Positions 37,623 to 49,675 of a DNA stretch of 64,000 bases are shown one piece after another. This stretch comes from Alphaproteobacteria bacterium (GTDB lineage: Bacteria > Pseudomonadota > Alphaproteobacteria > Micavibrionales > Micavibrionaceae). The first letter of the stretch is position 1; each line of letters opens with the position of its first letter. The translations under genes and the position numbers were made by a program. The notes beneath the pieces were generated by a model, which saw only the letters and a list, made by a program, of their open reading frames with translations, did not search any database and had not been told where the DNA came from. Where the stretch lies: NCBI GenBank assembly GCA_028289285.1, contig JANQRF010000001.1, forward strand, positions 1 to 64,000. Direction: 5' to 3'.

Positions 37623-38170
37623 TTCTGAAACGCTTTTATAAAAGCCGCGACCATCAGGGATTTTACAAGACTGCCTGCAAGAAACGGCATAAAGCCTGCT
37701 GCAATGGCTGCCGTCCCGCCCATGGATGGAACGCCAAAGGCTAGCCATAGCGTGCCTAAAGACAGGATGAGCCCATGGCCTGCAGCCATCAGGCCGGTCA
37801 GATTAATGATCCCTTTATTTTCCAGCGCGTCGTAAATTTTCCCCGTCAGATACGCTGCGATGATAAAGCCAATTAAATAGCCGCCCGTCGGTCCTAAAAA
37901 ATAAGCAGGTCCGGCCAGAGCGCCGATTGCAAAAACAGGTGCACCCAGAAAGCCGAGCGCAAGGTAACTGCCGATACTGCTAAGCGTCATACGCCAGCCA
38001 AACAGGCAGGGCAAAGCAAGGACAACTGCCGTTTGCAGCGTTATGGGAACAGGTACCATTGGGATTTGGACCTTGGCAGAGACAATCAGGAGTGCTAGCG
38101 TCCCCGCCCATGTCATCATGACACGCGGAGAAATTATGTCTTTGACAAAAGAAACAGCTTTTACAGTCAT
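37619..38170 (-). CDS. bioY: Biotin transporter BioY
   Basis: About 183 residues from the ATG at 38170 (AAGGA upstream). Six-helix S-component with the family motifs KVQIPMVPVPITLQTAVVLALPCLFGWRMTLSSIGSYLALGFLGAPVFA and GPTGGYLIGF. BioY takes up biotin alone or with an ECF energiser. Its 5' end overlaps the 5' end of the TonB receptor gene by 35 bases, head to head, an unusual arrangement in which each promoter must lie within the other gene. Confidence 0.93.
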   Translation of the reverse strand: MTVKAVSFVKDIISPRVMMTWAGTLALLIVSAKVQIPMVPVPITLQTAVVLALPCLFGWRMTLSSIGSYLALGFLGAPVFAIGALAGPAYFLGPTGGYLIGFIIAAYLTGKIYDALENKGIINLTGLMAAGHGLILSLGTLWLAFGVPSMGGTAAIAAGFMPFLAGSLVKSLMVAAFIKAFQK

Positions 38171-40376
38171 ATTTTCAGTCCTTGTTGTTATGGGTCTTAT
38201 CATACGCCCTTCGGTCGTCTTTGCAAATCCGGATGAACCAAGCTGGTTTTCTTATGAAGATGACACGCCGATGATTACCGTGCGCCGCGTCGCAGAACCA
38301 ACGGCAAATGTGCCTGGCGTTGTTCAACTGATTGATGAAGACACATTAGATAATGCGGATATAAAATCGCCAACCGATCTCAGTGCACTTGTGCCCGCTT
38401 TTTCTTTTAACGATCCGTTCGGGCGATACAACCCGGCCCCGTCGATCCGCGGTCTTATTCAACCGGGGCTCGGTGATGATCCGTCGGTCGGGTTTTTTAA
38501 TGACGGTCTATATATGTCCGGGCGCTCATCTATTAATTCTTTAAACTTTGATCTTGAGCGTGTGGAAGTCGCCAAGGGTCCTCAAAACGCGCTTTACGGA
38601 CGCAATAGTTTTGGCGGGGCAATCAATGCCGTGAGCAAACGTCCCGAAGCTAATCTCGGTTTTTGGTTTGATGGCTTATATGGCACGAAAGACCGTAAGC
38701 AAATTGAAACCGGTTTTAATGCGCCCATCACGGATCAACTTCTTACACGCCTTGCGCTCTATTGGCGCGACTGGGGCGGGTATTTTGACAATAGCGTTGC
38801 AAACGGTCCTGATATCGGGCGCGAACAAATCCGCGCCGTGCGTGGGTCTGTTTCCTATACGCCAAGCTCCACCCGCGATATTCTGTTGCGCGTCACGCAC
38901 ATAGAAGATGAAGACGGCCAGCCGGCAGGGTTTTTGGTGCCTGCCAATTGCGGACCGCGGACAACAGATAATCAGCTGCGTCTCTTTTGCGGGGAAATCC
39001 CGGACCGCCCGGGCGGCGACCTGGCCGCCAATGATGTCGGCACCGAGCAACCGATGGGCTATAACCGCTCGCATTCCCGCGTAACATTGGAATGGGAAGA
39101 ACGGCTTCGGCAAAACCTGACCTGGATAACTTTGATTGGCGGCGCGCTCGAAACCTCGACCTTTATCCGCGATGATGATTACCAGGCGGTGAATGCGTCC
39201 CGCGCCGGGATCGACACGGACCGGTTTGATTATCAGTTTGATACGCGTCTTAATGCAGGCACGAATTATTCCACGTGGCAGGGACTAGTTGGTTTATCAG
39301 GGTACCGATTTTTCAATCATGTCGACCGGATCGATCAAAATTATGTACTGGGTGCAACCTCTCCCGGCGGGGCAGAAGTCACAAATGCTACAAGTACGCT
39401 CGGTACATATGGCTCTCTTACGCGGCGCTGGGATAATGGCTTTGCCCTTACCGCCGATGCGCGCTTTCAGTGGGAGGAAAAAGATCTGAAATCAGATACA
39501 GTTGCCATCACAACCGGGCAGCAAATTCGCCAGAATGATCACTGGTATGCCTTTACCCCAAAACTGACCGCCTCCTGGACGGATCAGGGCACGAACCTGC
39601 TTGTCTATAGTTCAATCGCACGCGGATACAAAACAGGCGGGTTTAATGACCGGGCGAATATTCTCGATTCTGAACGCATTTATGACCCGGAAGAAAACAT
39701 TACCTATGAGCTTGGAGTGAAAAATATCCGCGTGGCAGACAGGCTTGCTTTTGATGTTGGAGGCTTTTTCATCGACTGGAAAGACCAGCAGGTGATCGCT
39801 TATTCCAATGCAGGCGCGACCCAGAATTTTTTCATCGAGAATGTAGGCAGCACGGAAGTCAAAGGAATTGAAGCGGCCTTGCGCTGGCGGACTCTTCAGA
39901 CAAAAAGGCATAATCTCGGCTTTGATCTCGCCTACACCTATGCCGATGCGCGCTATAAAGATTACCAGGATGAAGGCTTAACCAATGTCACGGGCTTTGC
40001 CCCGGACGGGGATGTGTCAGGTAATCAGCTTCCGCGCTATTCCCCGCATCAATTATCTTTGACCGGTCAGTATAAAACACCTTCTCCGATCAAAAACTGG
40101 GATTTTGTCGCGGGCGGGCAATTCACCTATGAAAGTTCTCAATATACGGATAATTCTGAAACCTCTGAAACAGGCTCACGGAGTTTATTGAACCTGCAGG
40201 CAGGCATTGAAAACGGCAATATGCATATCGGTCTATGGGTAGATAATGCATTGAATGAAAAAGACCCCGCCGTAGGCATTCCGTGGTTTGATGCCTCTGA
40301 AGGGTTTCGCCGCGAATGGCTGATCATCCCGCAGGACGGGCCAACGGGCGGTATCCGCGTCAAATTAAGCTGGTAA
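38136..40376 (+). CDS. TonB-dependent outer-membrane receptor
   Basis: About 746 residues from the ATG at 38136, selected for GGAG upstream and the signal peptide (SLTKETAFTVIFSVLVVMGLIIRPSVVFA) it opens. Plug domain: ITVRRVAEPTANVPGVVQLIDEDTL...RGLIQPGLGDDPSVGFFNDGLYMSG...RVEVAKGPQNALYGRNSFGGAINAVSKRP, the classic plug motifs. The rest is a 22-strand barrel with IARGYKTGGFNDRANI and a terminal aromatic (RVKLSW). Divergent from and overlapping bioY; a biotin receptor is therefore plausible but only by context. Confidence 0.93.
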   Translation: MSLTKETAFTVIFSVLVVMGLIIRPSVVFANPDEPSWFSYEDDTPMITVRRVAEPTANVPGVVQLIDEDTLDNADIKSPTDLSALVPAFSFNDPFGRYNPAPSIRGLIQPGLGDDPSVGFFNDGLYMSGRSSINSLNFDLERVEVAKGPQNALYGRNSFGGAINAVSKRPEANLGFWFDGLYGTKDRKQIETGFNAPITDQLLTRLALYWRDWGGYFDNSVANGPDIGREQIRAVRGSVSYTPSSTRDILLRVTHIEDEDGQPAGFLVPANCGPRTTDNQLRLFCGEIPDRPGGDLAANDVGTEQPMGYNRSHSRVTLEWEERLRQNLTWITLIGGALETSTFIRDDDYQAVNASRAGIDTDRFDYQFDTRLNAGTNYSTWQGLVGLSGYRFFNHVDRIDQNYVLGATSPGGAEVTNATSTLGTYGSLTRRWDNGFALTADARFQWEEKDLKSDTVAITTGQQIRQNDHWYAFTPKLTASWTDQGTNLLVYSSIARGYKTGGFNDRANILDSERIYDPEENITYELGVKNIRVADRLAFDVGGFFIDWKDQQVIAYSNAGATQNFFIENVGSTEVKGIEAALRWRTLQTKRHNLGFDLAYTYADARYKDYQDEGLTNVTGFAPDGDVSGNQLPRYSPHQLSLTGQYKTPSPIKNWDFVAGGQFTYESSQYTDNSETSETGSRSLLNLQAGIENGNMHIGLWVDNALNEKDPAVGIPWFDASEGFRREWLIIPQDGPTGGIRVKLSW

Positions 40377-40463
40377 CAGCCGCAATAAAACATTTGGCAA
40401 GAAGCCCCTGCCATTGCTATATTTCCGGTAGATTCATTTATTTTAGATACGGAAAAAAACACC

Positions 40464-41579
40464 ATGAAGCTGAGTATTGCCCGCACTGATCTGTTACGCT
40501 CTCTAAGCCATGTGCAAAGCGCGGTAGAGCGCCGCAACACCATTCCCATTCTGGCCAATGTGCTGATGAAGGCTGAGGACGGGGTGCTCTCGCTCTCGAC
40601 CACAGACATGGATATGGAGATTTCAGAATCCGTGGCAGCCCAGGTCGATAAGCCCGGTGCGACAACGGTTCCTGCAGCAACGCTCTTTGATATCGTCAAA
40701 AAGCTTCCCGATGATGCGCAGGTTGAATTAACGCTGGATGATAGCGGCAACCAGATGGCTGTCAAAGCAGGCCGGTCCAATTTCCGTCTGGCCTGCCTGC
40801 CGCCTGCCGATTTCCCAGAGCTGGGCCAGGGCGAGCTTCCGACAGAGTTTTCTATCCCTGCAAATGATCTGCGCGCGATTATCGATCGCACACGTTTTGC
40901 GATGAGCACGGAAGAAACCCGTTATTACCTGAATGGGATTTACCTGCACGCGGCTGAAAAAGACGGTGTTGCGGTCTTACGCGCCGTGGCAACAGACGGG
41001 CACCGTCTAGCGCGCTTTGAAATGCCTTTGCCCGATGGCGCAGGCGGCATGCCGGGCGTGATTATTCCACGTAAAGCCGTGGGTGAACTCCGCAAGCTGG
41101 TCGATGAAGCCGGCGATGCGATTAAGATTTCACTGTCTGAAAGCAAAATCCGGTTTGAATTTGATCATATTATTCTGGCCTCAAAACTGATTGACGGCAC
41201 TTTCCCGGATTACCAGCGCGTGATCCCGCAGGGCAATGATAAAGTCGTTGAGGTAAACCCAAAGGTTTTCACCAGTGCAATTGACCGTGTGTCAATTATT
41301 TCTGACGGGAAATCCCGCGCGATCAAGATGACGCTGAACGGCAAGAATATGACCTTGTCGGCCAATTCGCCGGAAGCGGGCAGTTCTACCGAAGACCTTG
41401 AAGTCAACGGCAATGACAATATGGAGATCGGCTTTAACGCCAAATATCTGCTGGATATCACATCCCAGATCGAAGGGGATGGCTGCCGCCTGACACTTGC
41501 TGATCCCGCCAGCCCGACCATCATCGAAGATACAGGCGATGCCTCCTCGCTCTATGTCCTGATGCCGCTACGGGTGTAA
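40464..41579 (+). CDS. dnaN: DNA polymerase III beta sliding clamp
   Basis: A 371-residue ring-forming processivity factor made of three clamp domains: KLSIARTDLLRSLSHVQSAVERRNTIPILANVL, MSTEETRYYLNGIYLHA with RAVATDGHRLA, and the end IEDTGDASSLYVLMPLRV, which holds the hydrophobic cleft that binds polymerase. Normal length. Starts 87 bases after the receptor gene; the permease gene begins within eight bases of its stop. Confidence 0.98.
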   Translation: MKLSIARTDLLRSLSHVQSAVERRNTIPILANVLMKAEDGVLSLSTTDMDMEISESVAAQVDKPGATTVPAATLFDIVKKLPDDAQVELTLDDSGNQMAVKAGRSNFRLACLPPADFPELGQGELPTEFSIPANDLRAIIDRTRFAMSTEETRYYLNGIYLHAAEKDGVAVLRAVATDGHRLARFEMPLPDGAGGMPGVIIPRKAVGELRKLVDEAGDAIKISLSESKIRFEFDHIILASKLIDGTFPDYQRVIPQGNDKVVEVNPKVFTSAIDRVSIISDGKSRAIKMTLNGKNMTLSANSPEAGSSTEDLEVNGNDNMEIGFNAKYLLDITSQIEGDGCRLTLADPASPTIIEDTGDASSLYVLMPLRV

Positions 41580-41586
41580 AGCTCGC

Positions 41587-42492
41587 GTGAGCTGGATCCT
41601 GATCTCATGTATCCCGCCCTTTCTCTGGGCGTTTAATAATATTTTTGATGAATATATGGCTAAGACGGCATTTGCCCGGGCGGGCACGTTATTTATCTAT
41701 TTATCCGGCTGTATGGAATTACTTCCGGCTCTGTTGTTTTTCTTTATATTTCCGCATGTCATTTCTGTTGCGCCTGTCGACGCGTTTTTTATGATGGCGC
41801 TCGGCTTTGGTCTGACAAGCTGTTTTGTGCCGTATATATTCGCGCTTCAGCACGACAATGCCGGGAATGCCGTACCGATTTACCAGACCGTGCCGGTGTT
41901 TGTCTTTTTGCTTGGTCTGCTTTTTTTGGGCGAAAGCGCTACCGCGATTCAAATCTTTGCCGGGCTTTTGATTATCTTTTCTTCCGTTCTGGTTGGTTAT
42001 GATTTTCAGACCAAAACCATCAATCGAAAAGCTGTACTATTGATGTTGATCTCTTCTTTTGCAATCTCGGTCTTTGCCATTTGCGCGAAAGTCTACATTG
42101 TCGCTTATGACTGGCAGACCATGTCTTTTTGGGCATGGGCCGGTTCCAGCTTGTTTTCGCTGGTGCTTGTCATGGCCTTACCGGTCTGGCGGCAAAAAAC
42201 GCGTGAGATTGCCGGACAGACAGGGATACGCATTTTTATCCTGTTTCTGTTTCAGGTAGCGTTTCAGACTTCGGCGATTGCTGTCTGGTACAAAGCGGTT
42301 TCTATTGGTCCTTCTGTCGCATTGGTACAAACGGTTGGTGGCCTGCAGCCTGCTTTTGTGTTGCTCTTGGCCATGATTGCCGGGCATTTTGCTCTGCAGG
42401 GTTTCCCAAAAATATCCATAGATAAAAACCTTTACTTTAAATTCACGATGGTCGCTGTGATGATTTTCGGTGTGTACCTGCTGTCCCTATAA
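41587..42492 (+). CDS. EamA/DMT family permease, between dnaN and recF
   Basis: A 301-residue protein from a GTG start eight bases past the dnaN stop. Ten hydrophobic segments in two repeats, with LWAFNNIFDEYMAK near the first helix, NAVPIYQTVPVFVFLLGLLFLGESATAIQIFAG (typical EamA P-x-x-x-x-L-G-x-x-x-L-x-E) and a second similar stretch with VALVQTVGGLQPAFVLLLAM. Substrate unknown. Placed inside the dnaN-recF-gyrB block, which is normally free of transport genes. Composition is close to its neighbours. Confidence 0.8.
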   Translation: MSWILISCIPPFLWAFNNIFDEYMAKTAFARAGTLFIYLSGCMELLPALLFFFIFPHVISVAPVDAFFMMALGFGLTSCFVPYIFALQHDNAGNAVPIYQTVPVFVFLLGLLFLGESATAIQIFAGLLIIFSSVLVGYDFQTKTINRKAVLLMLISSFAISVFAICAKVYIVAYDWQTMSFWAWAGSSLFSLVLVMALPVWRQKTREIAGQTGIRIFILFLFQVAFQTSAIAVWYKAVSIGPSVALVQTVGGLQPAFVLLLAMIAGHFALQGFPKISIDKNLYFKFTMVAVMIFGVYLLSL

Positions 42493-42532
42493 TCTGCGTG
42501 ACCTTAATAGCCTGTGCGGTTAAAATCACTTT

Positions 42533-43678
42533 ATGTCCTTTATCGAAACCTTAAATCTCACCAATTTCCGCTGTTATGGTTCAGCGAAGATAGATGGTTT
42601 GCCCTCCGGCCTGATTGTCCTGAGCGGACCGAACGGGGCGGGGAAGACAAATATTCTTGAAGCAGTGTCCTTACTCTCGCCCGGGCGGGGCTTGCGCGGG
42701 GCGCGGCTGGAAGAGATTCAAAACCAAAAAGCGCCGCAGGTCTGGGGTGTATCGGCGATTCTGCAAACCGATGTCGGGCCGGTGAAGCTCGGCACCGGGA
42801 TGGACCCGGACAGGCCTGGCAAGCGCGCGGTGCGCATTAACGGCGCGCCTGCCAAAACACAAACGGCTCTGGCCGATTATGTATCCTGCATCTGGCTCAC
42901 GCCGCAGATGGACCGGCTCTTTATTGACGGGGCGTCCGGGCGGCGGCGCTTTTTCGATAAGCTGGTCTTTACCTTTGATAGCGGCCATGCGGGCCGGGTC
43001 ACCCGCTATGAGAATGCGATGCGTCAGCGGGCCAAGCTTTTGGCAGACGGCGGGTATGATCCGGCCTGGCTGGATGCCCTGGAATCGCAAATGGCGCAGA
43101 CAGGGGTTGCGATTGCCGCGGCCCGTCTTGAATTTTGTCAAAAGCTGCAGCAGGCCTGCGACCAGGCAGATGCCGCGCAGGAGATGTTTTTTCCTAAAGC
43201 AAATTTGCGCATGGCGGGCGTGATTGAAGAGCTGCTTCAAAATGAACCGGCGCTCAAAGTTGAAGAAATGTTCGCCTACCAGCTTTTGGAATCACGCCTG
43301 ATTGATGCAGAAAAAGGTGGGGCGGCCAGCGGGCCGCATAAGTCAGATTTAAATGTTTTCTTTGCAGCCAAGAACATGCCGGCGGATCAATGTTCGACAG
43401 GTGAGCAAAAAGCATTGCTTATCGGCATTGTCTTGGCTCATGCGGCTTTGATGGGGGCTGAGCGCGGCGCTCCGCCGATTTTGCTGATGGATGAAATTGC
43501 TGCGCATTTAGATGAAAAAAGACGCGCAGCACTCTTTGAAAAATTGCATTCTCTTGGCGGACAAACTTTCATGACCGGTACAGATCAATCGCTCTTTTCC
43601 GCCTGCCAGAACATGGCCCAGTTTTTCACCGTGAAAGATGCCCGCATCCTTTCCGCAAAAGAAAACCAGGCCGCATGA
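42533..43678 (+). CDS. recF: DNA replication and repair protein RecF
   Basis: A 381-residue SMC-like ATPase that loads RecA at gaps: Walker A SGPNGAGKTNILEAVSLLSPGRGLR (about residue 33), signature STGEQKALLIGIVLAHA, Walker B PPILLMDEIAAHLD and the D-loop region. The N-terminal FIETLNLTNFRCYGSAKID is typical. Its stop overlaps the start of the next permease gene (ATGA), so the two are translationally coupled. Confidence 0.96.
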   Translation: MSFIETLNLTNFRCYGSAKIDGLPSGLIVLSGPNGAGKTNILEAVSLLSPGRGLRGARLEEIQNQKAPQVWGVSAILQTDVGPVKLGTGMDPDRPGKRAVRINGAPAKTQTALADYVSCIWLTPQMDRLFIDGASGRRRFFDKLVFTFDSGHAGRVTRYENAMRQRAKLLADGGYDPAWLDALESQMAQTGVAIAAARLEFCQKLQQACDQADAAQEMFFPKANLRMAGVIEELLQNEPALKVEEMFAYQLLESRLIDAEKGGAASGPHKSDLNVFFAAKNMPADQCSTGEQKALLIGIVLAHAALMGAERGAPPILLMDEIAAHLDEKRRAALFEKLHSLGGQTFMTGTDQSLFSACQNMAQFFTVKDARILSAKENQAA

Positions 43679-44544
43679 CCTGGTTTATTTTTTCGCTGAT
43701 TGCAACGATTTGTACGGCGGGTGTCAGGCTAATTAATCAATACTCTAAAGTAAGTGGATTTGATCTGACAGTTGCAAATAAATCTATTTTGGTTGTTCTT
43801 TCTTTGCCTTTTATTTTTGCTTATGGCTTGCCTGAAGACCCGCTTTTTTACTGCTTTGTTCTTGCAACAGTTCCGCTCTGTTTATATCAGGATGCACGTA
43901 TATTTGATATTGCTGCAAAATATGGTGGCGGTGTTCTGACCCGTGTAACGCCTTTACATGTCCCAATTGTTTTTGTTTTTTGGATGATGCTTTCTCCGGC
44001 ATTATTCTTGGAATATTTACAAACACCAGCTGTTTTTGCGGTCATGCTTGCCTGTATTTCTGGTTGCGTATTTTTTTCTGTCCGAATGCAAAATTGCGAG
44101 GTTAATGCTGCTGCGCTAAGAGATATCTTCCCTGTCCTGTTTTTAACAGCAGCAACTATTATTCTAAACAAATTGGCGATGGATTATTCCCCGCTCCATG
44201 CTGGTGTATATGCCTATATTTTCGTTCAGGCGGTTTGTATGTCCGGCGTAGGGCTTGGATGGATTGTTTTGAAACAAAAGCGCGCGCTAAAAAGTTTGTA
44301 TGCACCGGCCTTAATGAAAGCATCTCTTTTTGTTGCCTTTGCTATATTGCTTCATCTTATTACAAAAAATTATGCGTTTTCTCTGGTTGAGGATCCGACC
44401 CTCCCATCAGTGATTTTATTGACGGCGCCCTTCTTTATTTTGGTCTTTTACAAGCTCACCGGGCATAAAGAAAAAGCCGATATTTGGCCGGGTATTGGGG
44501 TGGTTCTTTGTGTCCTTCTTTTGACGGCCGTAACCACCTTATAA
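43675..44544 (+). CDS. DMT superfamily permease-like protein, coupled to recF
   Basis: A 289-residue protein with ten hydrophobic helices. It resembles EamA permeases in helix arrangement (two halves, each about five helices) but lacks the strongest motifs, so the call rests mainly on topology. Similar in position to the permease upstream of recF but not close in sequence. AT-rich relative to recF. Overlaps recF by four bases and lies 140 bases before gyrB. Confidence 0.65.
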   Translation: MTWFIFSLIATICTAGVRLINQYSKVSGFDLTVANKSILVVLSLPFIFAYGLPEDPLFYCFVLATVPLCLYQDARIFDIAAKYGGGVLTRVTPLHVPIVFVFWMMLSPALFLEYLQTPAVFAVMLACISGCVFFSVRMQNCEVNAAALRDIFPVLFLTAATIILNKLAMDYSPLHAGVYAYIFVQAVCMSGVGLGWIVLKQKRALKSLYAPALMKASLFVAFAILLHLITKNYAFSLVEDPTLPSVILLTAPFFILVFYKLTGHKEKADIWPGIGVVLCVLLLTAVTTL

Positions 44545-44680
44545 CCATCTGATTTTAAATACTAATTTATGTGCATAAGATGGGTTTTTTTCTGTCTTTT
44601 TTGAACCTGATTTGCTACAAAAAACCATTCATGAAAACGCGAAAAATTCGGGCGGTTTTCCAGCAAAAATAACGGTATGA

Positions 44681-47179
<2,499 letters not shown>

Positions 47180-47193
47180 GCTATCCTGAGACG

Positions 47194-48945
47194 ATGCTTT
47201 CTTTACTCGAAAAACTCTCGGCTGAAGTTGGTAAGACCTTTAGCTCTCTGGGGTTACCCGCAGAGCTTGGATCTGTGCGCGCTTCCGACCGGCCTGATCT
47301 GTGCCAGTTCCAGTGTAACGGGGCAATGGCGGCGGCAAAGCAGGCAAAAAAGAATCCACGGGAAATTGCGCAAAGCGTGGTGGAGGCACTGTCCGGGAAT
47401 GAGATTTTCTCCAAAATAGAAATTGCCGGGCCCGGCTTTATCAATCTGGATGTCACGGATGAATTTTTATCTGCGCATTTAGCGGAAGGCATTTCTTTTC
47501 CGCAAATTGGCAATGGTGAAACGGTGATTGTTGATTATGGCGGGGCAAATATTGCTAAATCCATGCATGTCGGACATTTGCGTGCGGCCGTGATCGGCGA
47601 GGCGGTGAAACGGTCTTTAAATGCAGCCGGTTATAAGGCACTTGGTGATGTGCATATGGGGGACTGGGGAACGCATCTCGGAATGCTGATTGCTGATTAT
47701 GTTCGCAAAGGAGAAGAGAACCTGGTTTTAAACACTGATCCGGACAATCCTGATGCGGTGGCAAGTCTTATGGAGGATATGGCGGCGCGCTATCCCAAGG
47801 CTTCTGCGGCTTGTAAAGAAGATGAGGCTCTTATGAAAGAAGCGCAGGAAACGACTGTAAAGCTTCAAAATAAAGAGGCGCCTTATTATCCAATTTGGGA
47901 AAAAATCTTTGCAACTTCTGTACGGGGCCTTAAGAAAACCTACGCCGACCTGAATGTCTTTTTTGAAATCTGGAAAGGTGAAGCCTGCGTGCATGATCTG
48001 ATCGCGCCGATGGTTGAAGAGATGAAACAAAAAGGCTTTACCGAAGAAAGCGATGGCGCGCTGATTGTGCCTTTGGCAGAAGACAGTGATAAAAAAGAAA
48101 TGCCGCCGCTTATTCTCTATAAGCGTGATGGCGGGGTGATGTACGGCACGACGGATTTAGCCACATTGGTTGACCGTATGACTGAGAATAAGCCGTCCAA
48201 AGTCATCTACGTTGTTGATCAGCGCCAGTCTTTACATTTCGAACAGGTTTTTCGCGCTGCTTATAAGACGGGCATTGTTCCGGACAATGTAGAACTCACC
48301 CATGCAGGCTTTGGCACAATGAACGGGACAGACGGCAAGCCGTTTAAAACCCGTGCAGGCGGTGTCATGAAGCTGGAAGATTTGATTGCCATGGCGGTCG
48401 ATAAAGCCACGCAGCGCCTGATTGATGCACATCTGGCTGAAGACATGAATGCGAATGAAAAGGCAGAAGTGGCGCGCAAAGTTGCTGTGGCTGCGATAAA
48501 ATTTGCCGATCTTCAAAATGCCCGCCAGGCTGATTACGTCTTTGACCTGGACCGTCTAACCTCTTTTGAAGGCAAGACCGGACCGTATTTGCTCTACCAG
48601 GCTGTGCGGATTAAATCCTTGCTGCGTAAAGCCAAGGAGCAGGGTATTCACGTTCCGGAAGAATCGAACATCATCATTGAAGACGAAAGCCGGGAACTGG
48701 CTCTGCTTTTAACGGAGCTGCCCGAGATGTTTGCACTTTCTATTAAAACCTATGCGCCGCATCATCTGTGCGAATATGTATACCGTCTGGCAAGCAGTTT
48801 CAGTTCTTTTTACGGGAATTGTCCTATTCTTCCTGAAAAGGATGAAACATTGCGGCAAAGCCGCCTTGCGCTCGCGCACATGACGCTTGCGCAAATTGAG
48901 CAGGTCCTTGATCTGCTGGCGATTGATATTCCGGATAGAATGTAG
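47194..48945 (+). CDS. argS: Arginyl-tRNA synthetase
   Basis: A 583-residue class I synthetase. N-terminal additional domain (MLSLLEKLSAEV...), HIGH motif as HVGH in GGANIAKSMHVGHLRAAVIGEA, KMSKS-equivalent loop region KPFKTRAGGVMKLEDLI, and the C-terminal anticodon-binding helical domain with YRLASSFSSFYGNCPIL. Family-typical lack of a canonical KMSKS is seen. Starts 14 bases after gyrB, so possibly co-transcribed with it. Confidence 0.97.
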   Translation: MLSLLEKLSAEVGKTFSSLGLPAELGSVRASDRPDLCQFQCNGAMAAAKQAKKNPREIAQSVVEALSGNEIFSKIEIAGPGFINLDVTDEFLSAHLAEGISFPQIGNGETVIVDYGGANIAKSMHVGHLRAAVIGEAVKRSLNAAGYKALGDVHMGDWGTHLGMLIADYVRKGEENLVLNTDPDNPDAVASLMEDMAARYPKASAACKEDEALMKEAQETTVKLQNKEAPYYPIWEKIFATSVRGLKKTYADLNVFFEIWKGEACVHDLIAPMVEEMKQKGFTEESDGALIVPLAEDSDKKEMPPLILYKRDGGVMYGTTDLATLVDRMTENKPSKVIYVVDQRQSLHFEQVFRAAYKTGIVPDNVELTHAGFGTMNGTDGKPFKTRAGGVMKLEDLIAMAVDKATQRLIDAHLAEDMNANEKAEVARKVAVAAIKFADLQNARQADYVFDLDRLTSFEGKTGPYLLYQAVRIKSLLRKAKEQGIHVPEESNIIIEDESRELALLLTELPEMFALSIKTYAPHHLCEYVYRLASSFSSFYGNCPILPEKDETLRQSRLALAHMTLAQIEQVLDLLAIDIPDRM

Positions 48946-48946
48946 C

Positions 48947-49618
48947 TTAAGCTGCTTTTTGATCTTTGGGTTTACGCCCACGCTGACCAGCCCGGACAGG
49001 GCGGCCAATCATTTCTTCCACTGCATCTAAAAACATCTCCGATCCGCGCGGGCGGCCTGTTGATAGATGCGCCTGGATATCATCCATTTCACTTTGCGGC
49101 AGGCCAAGCGCAATAAACTCTTTCCATTCCGGGATGATATGTAAGAGGGGCTTGTGATCCATCACCCGGTCGGCGCGGCCTTTAATATGCGCGCAGGCGC
49201 TGGACCAGATATAATTTTCAGGCGCGGGCGCAATCTTTGCCATGGTGGGCAGATTTTCGATGAAGCTGGCTGCTTTGAGCAAGCAAGGCTCATCCATCGG
49301 ATAAGAATAAAACCTGTTTTGAAAAAACGTGCCTTCGCTGCTGCTTTTCTCATTGCGGTGTTTGGTATATTGCCGGTGCGTTTCACCGATCGCTGAAGAC
49401 AGTGCTCTTTCGCTTTGCGGCATCAGCAGCAAGTGAATCTGATTTGGCATCAAGCAGTAGCTTAGTATCATCACGTCTGCTTTTTCACATTGTGCTTTCA
49501 AAATTTCGCAATAGGTTTGGAAATCCTGTTTTTCATTGAAAATCTGCGCATCTTCCATGCTTTTTTGCATGATGTGATGCGGCGTATCTGGGAGAACGAT
49601 TCGTGCCTGTCGTGCCAT
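48947..49618 (-). mobile_element. REP-associated tyrosine transposase (RAYT/TnpA_REP-like) gene
   Basis: About 223 residues from the Met at 49618. The pattern follows Y1_Tnp RAYT proteins: ARQARIVLPDTPHHIMQKSMEDAQIF, LSYCLMPNQIHLLLMP, a Tyr in HRQYTKHRN, GTFFQNRFYSYPMDEPCLLKAASFIENLPTMA, YIWSSACAHI. The HUH metal motif (usual N-H-x-H) reads N-Q-I-H, since codon CAG replaces CAC/CAT, so nuclease activity is in doubt. These proteins are linked to spread of REP palindromes; several palindromic repeats occur in this window. Convergent with argS, immediately behind its stop. Confidence 0.82.
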
Positions 49619-49675
49619 AGAGGCGATATTAAAGGGGCGTAGAAATGCCGTCAACGTTTTTATCCTGTCCCTGCA

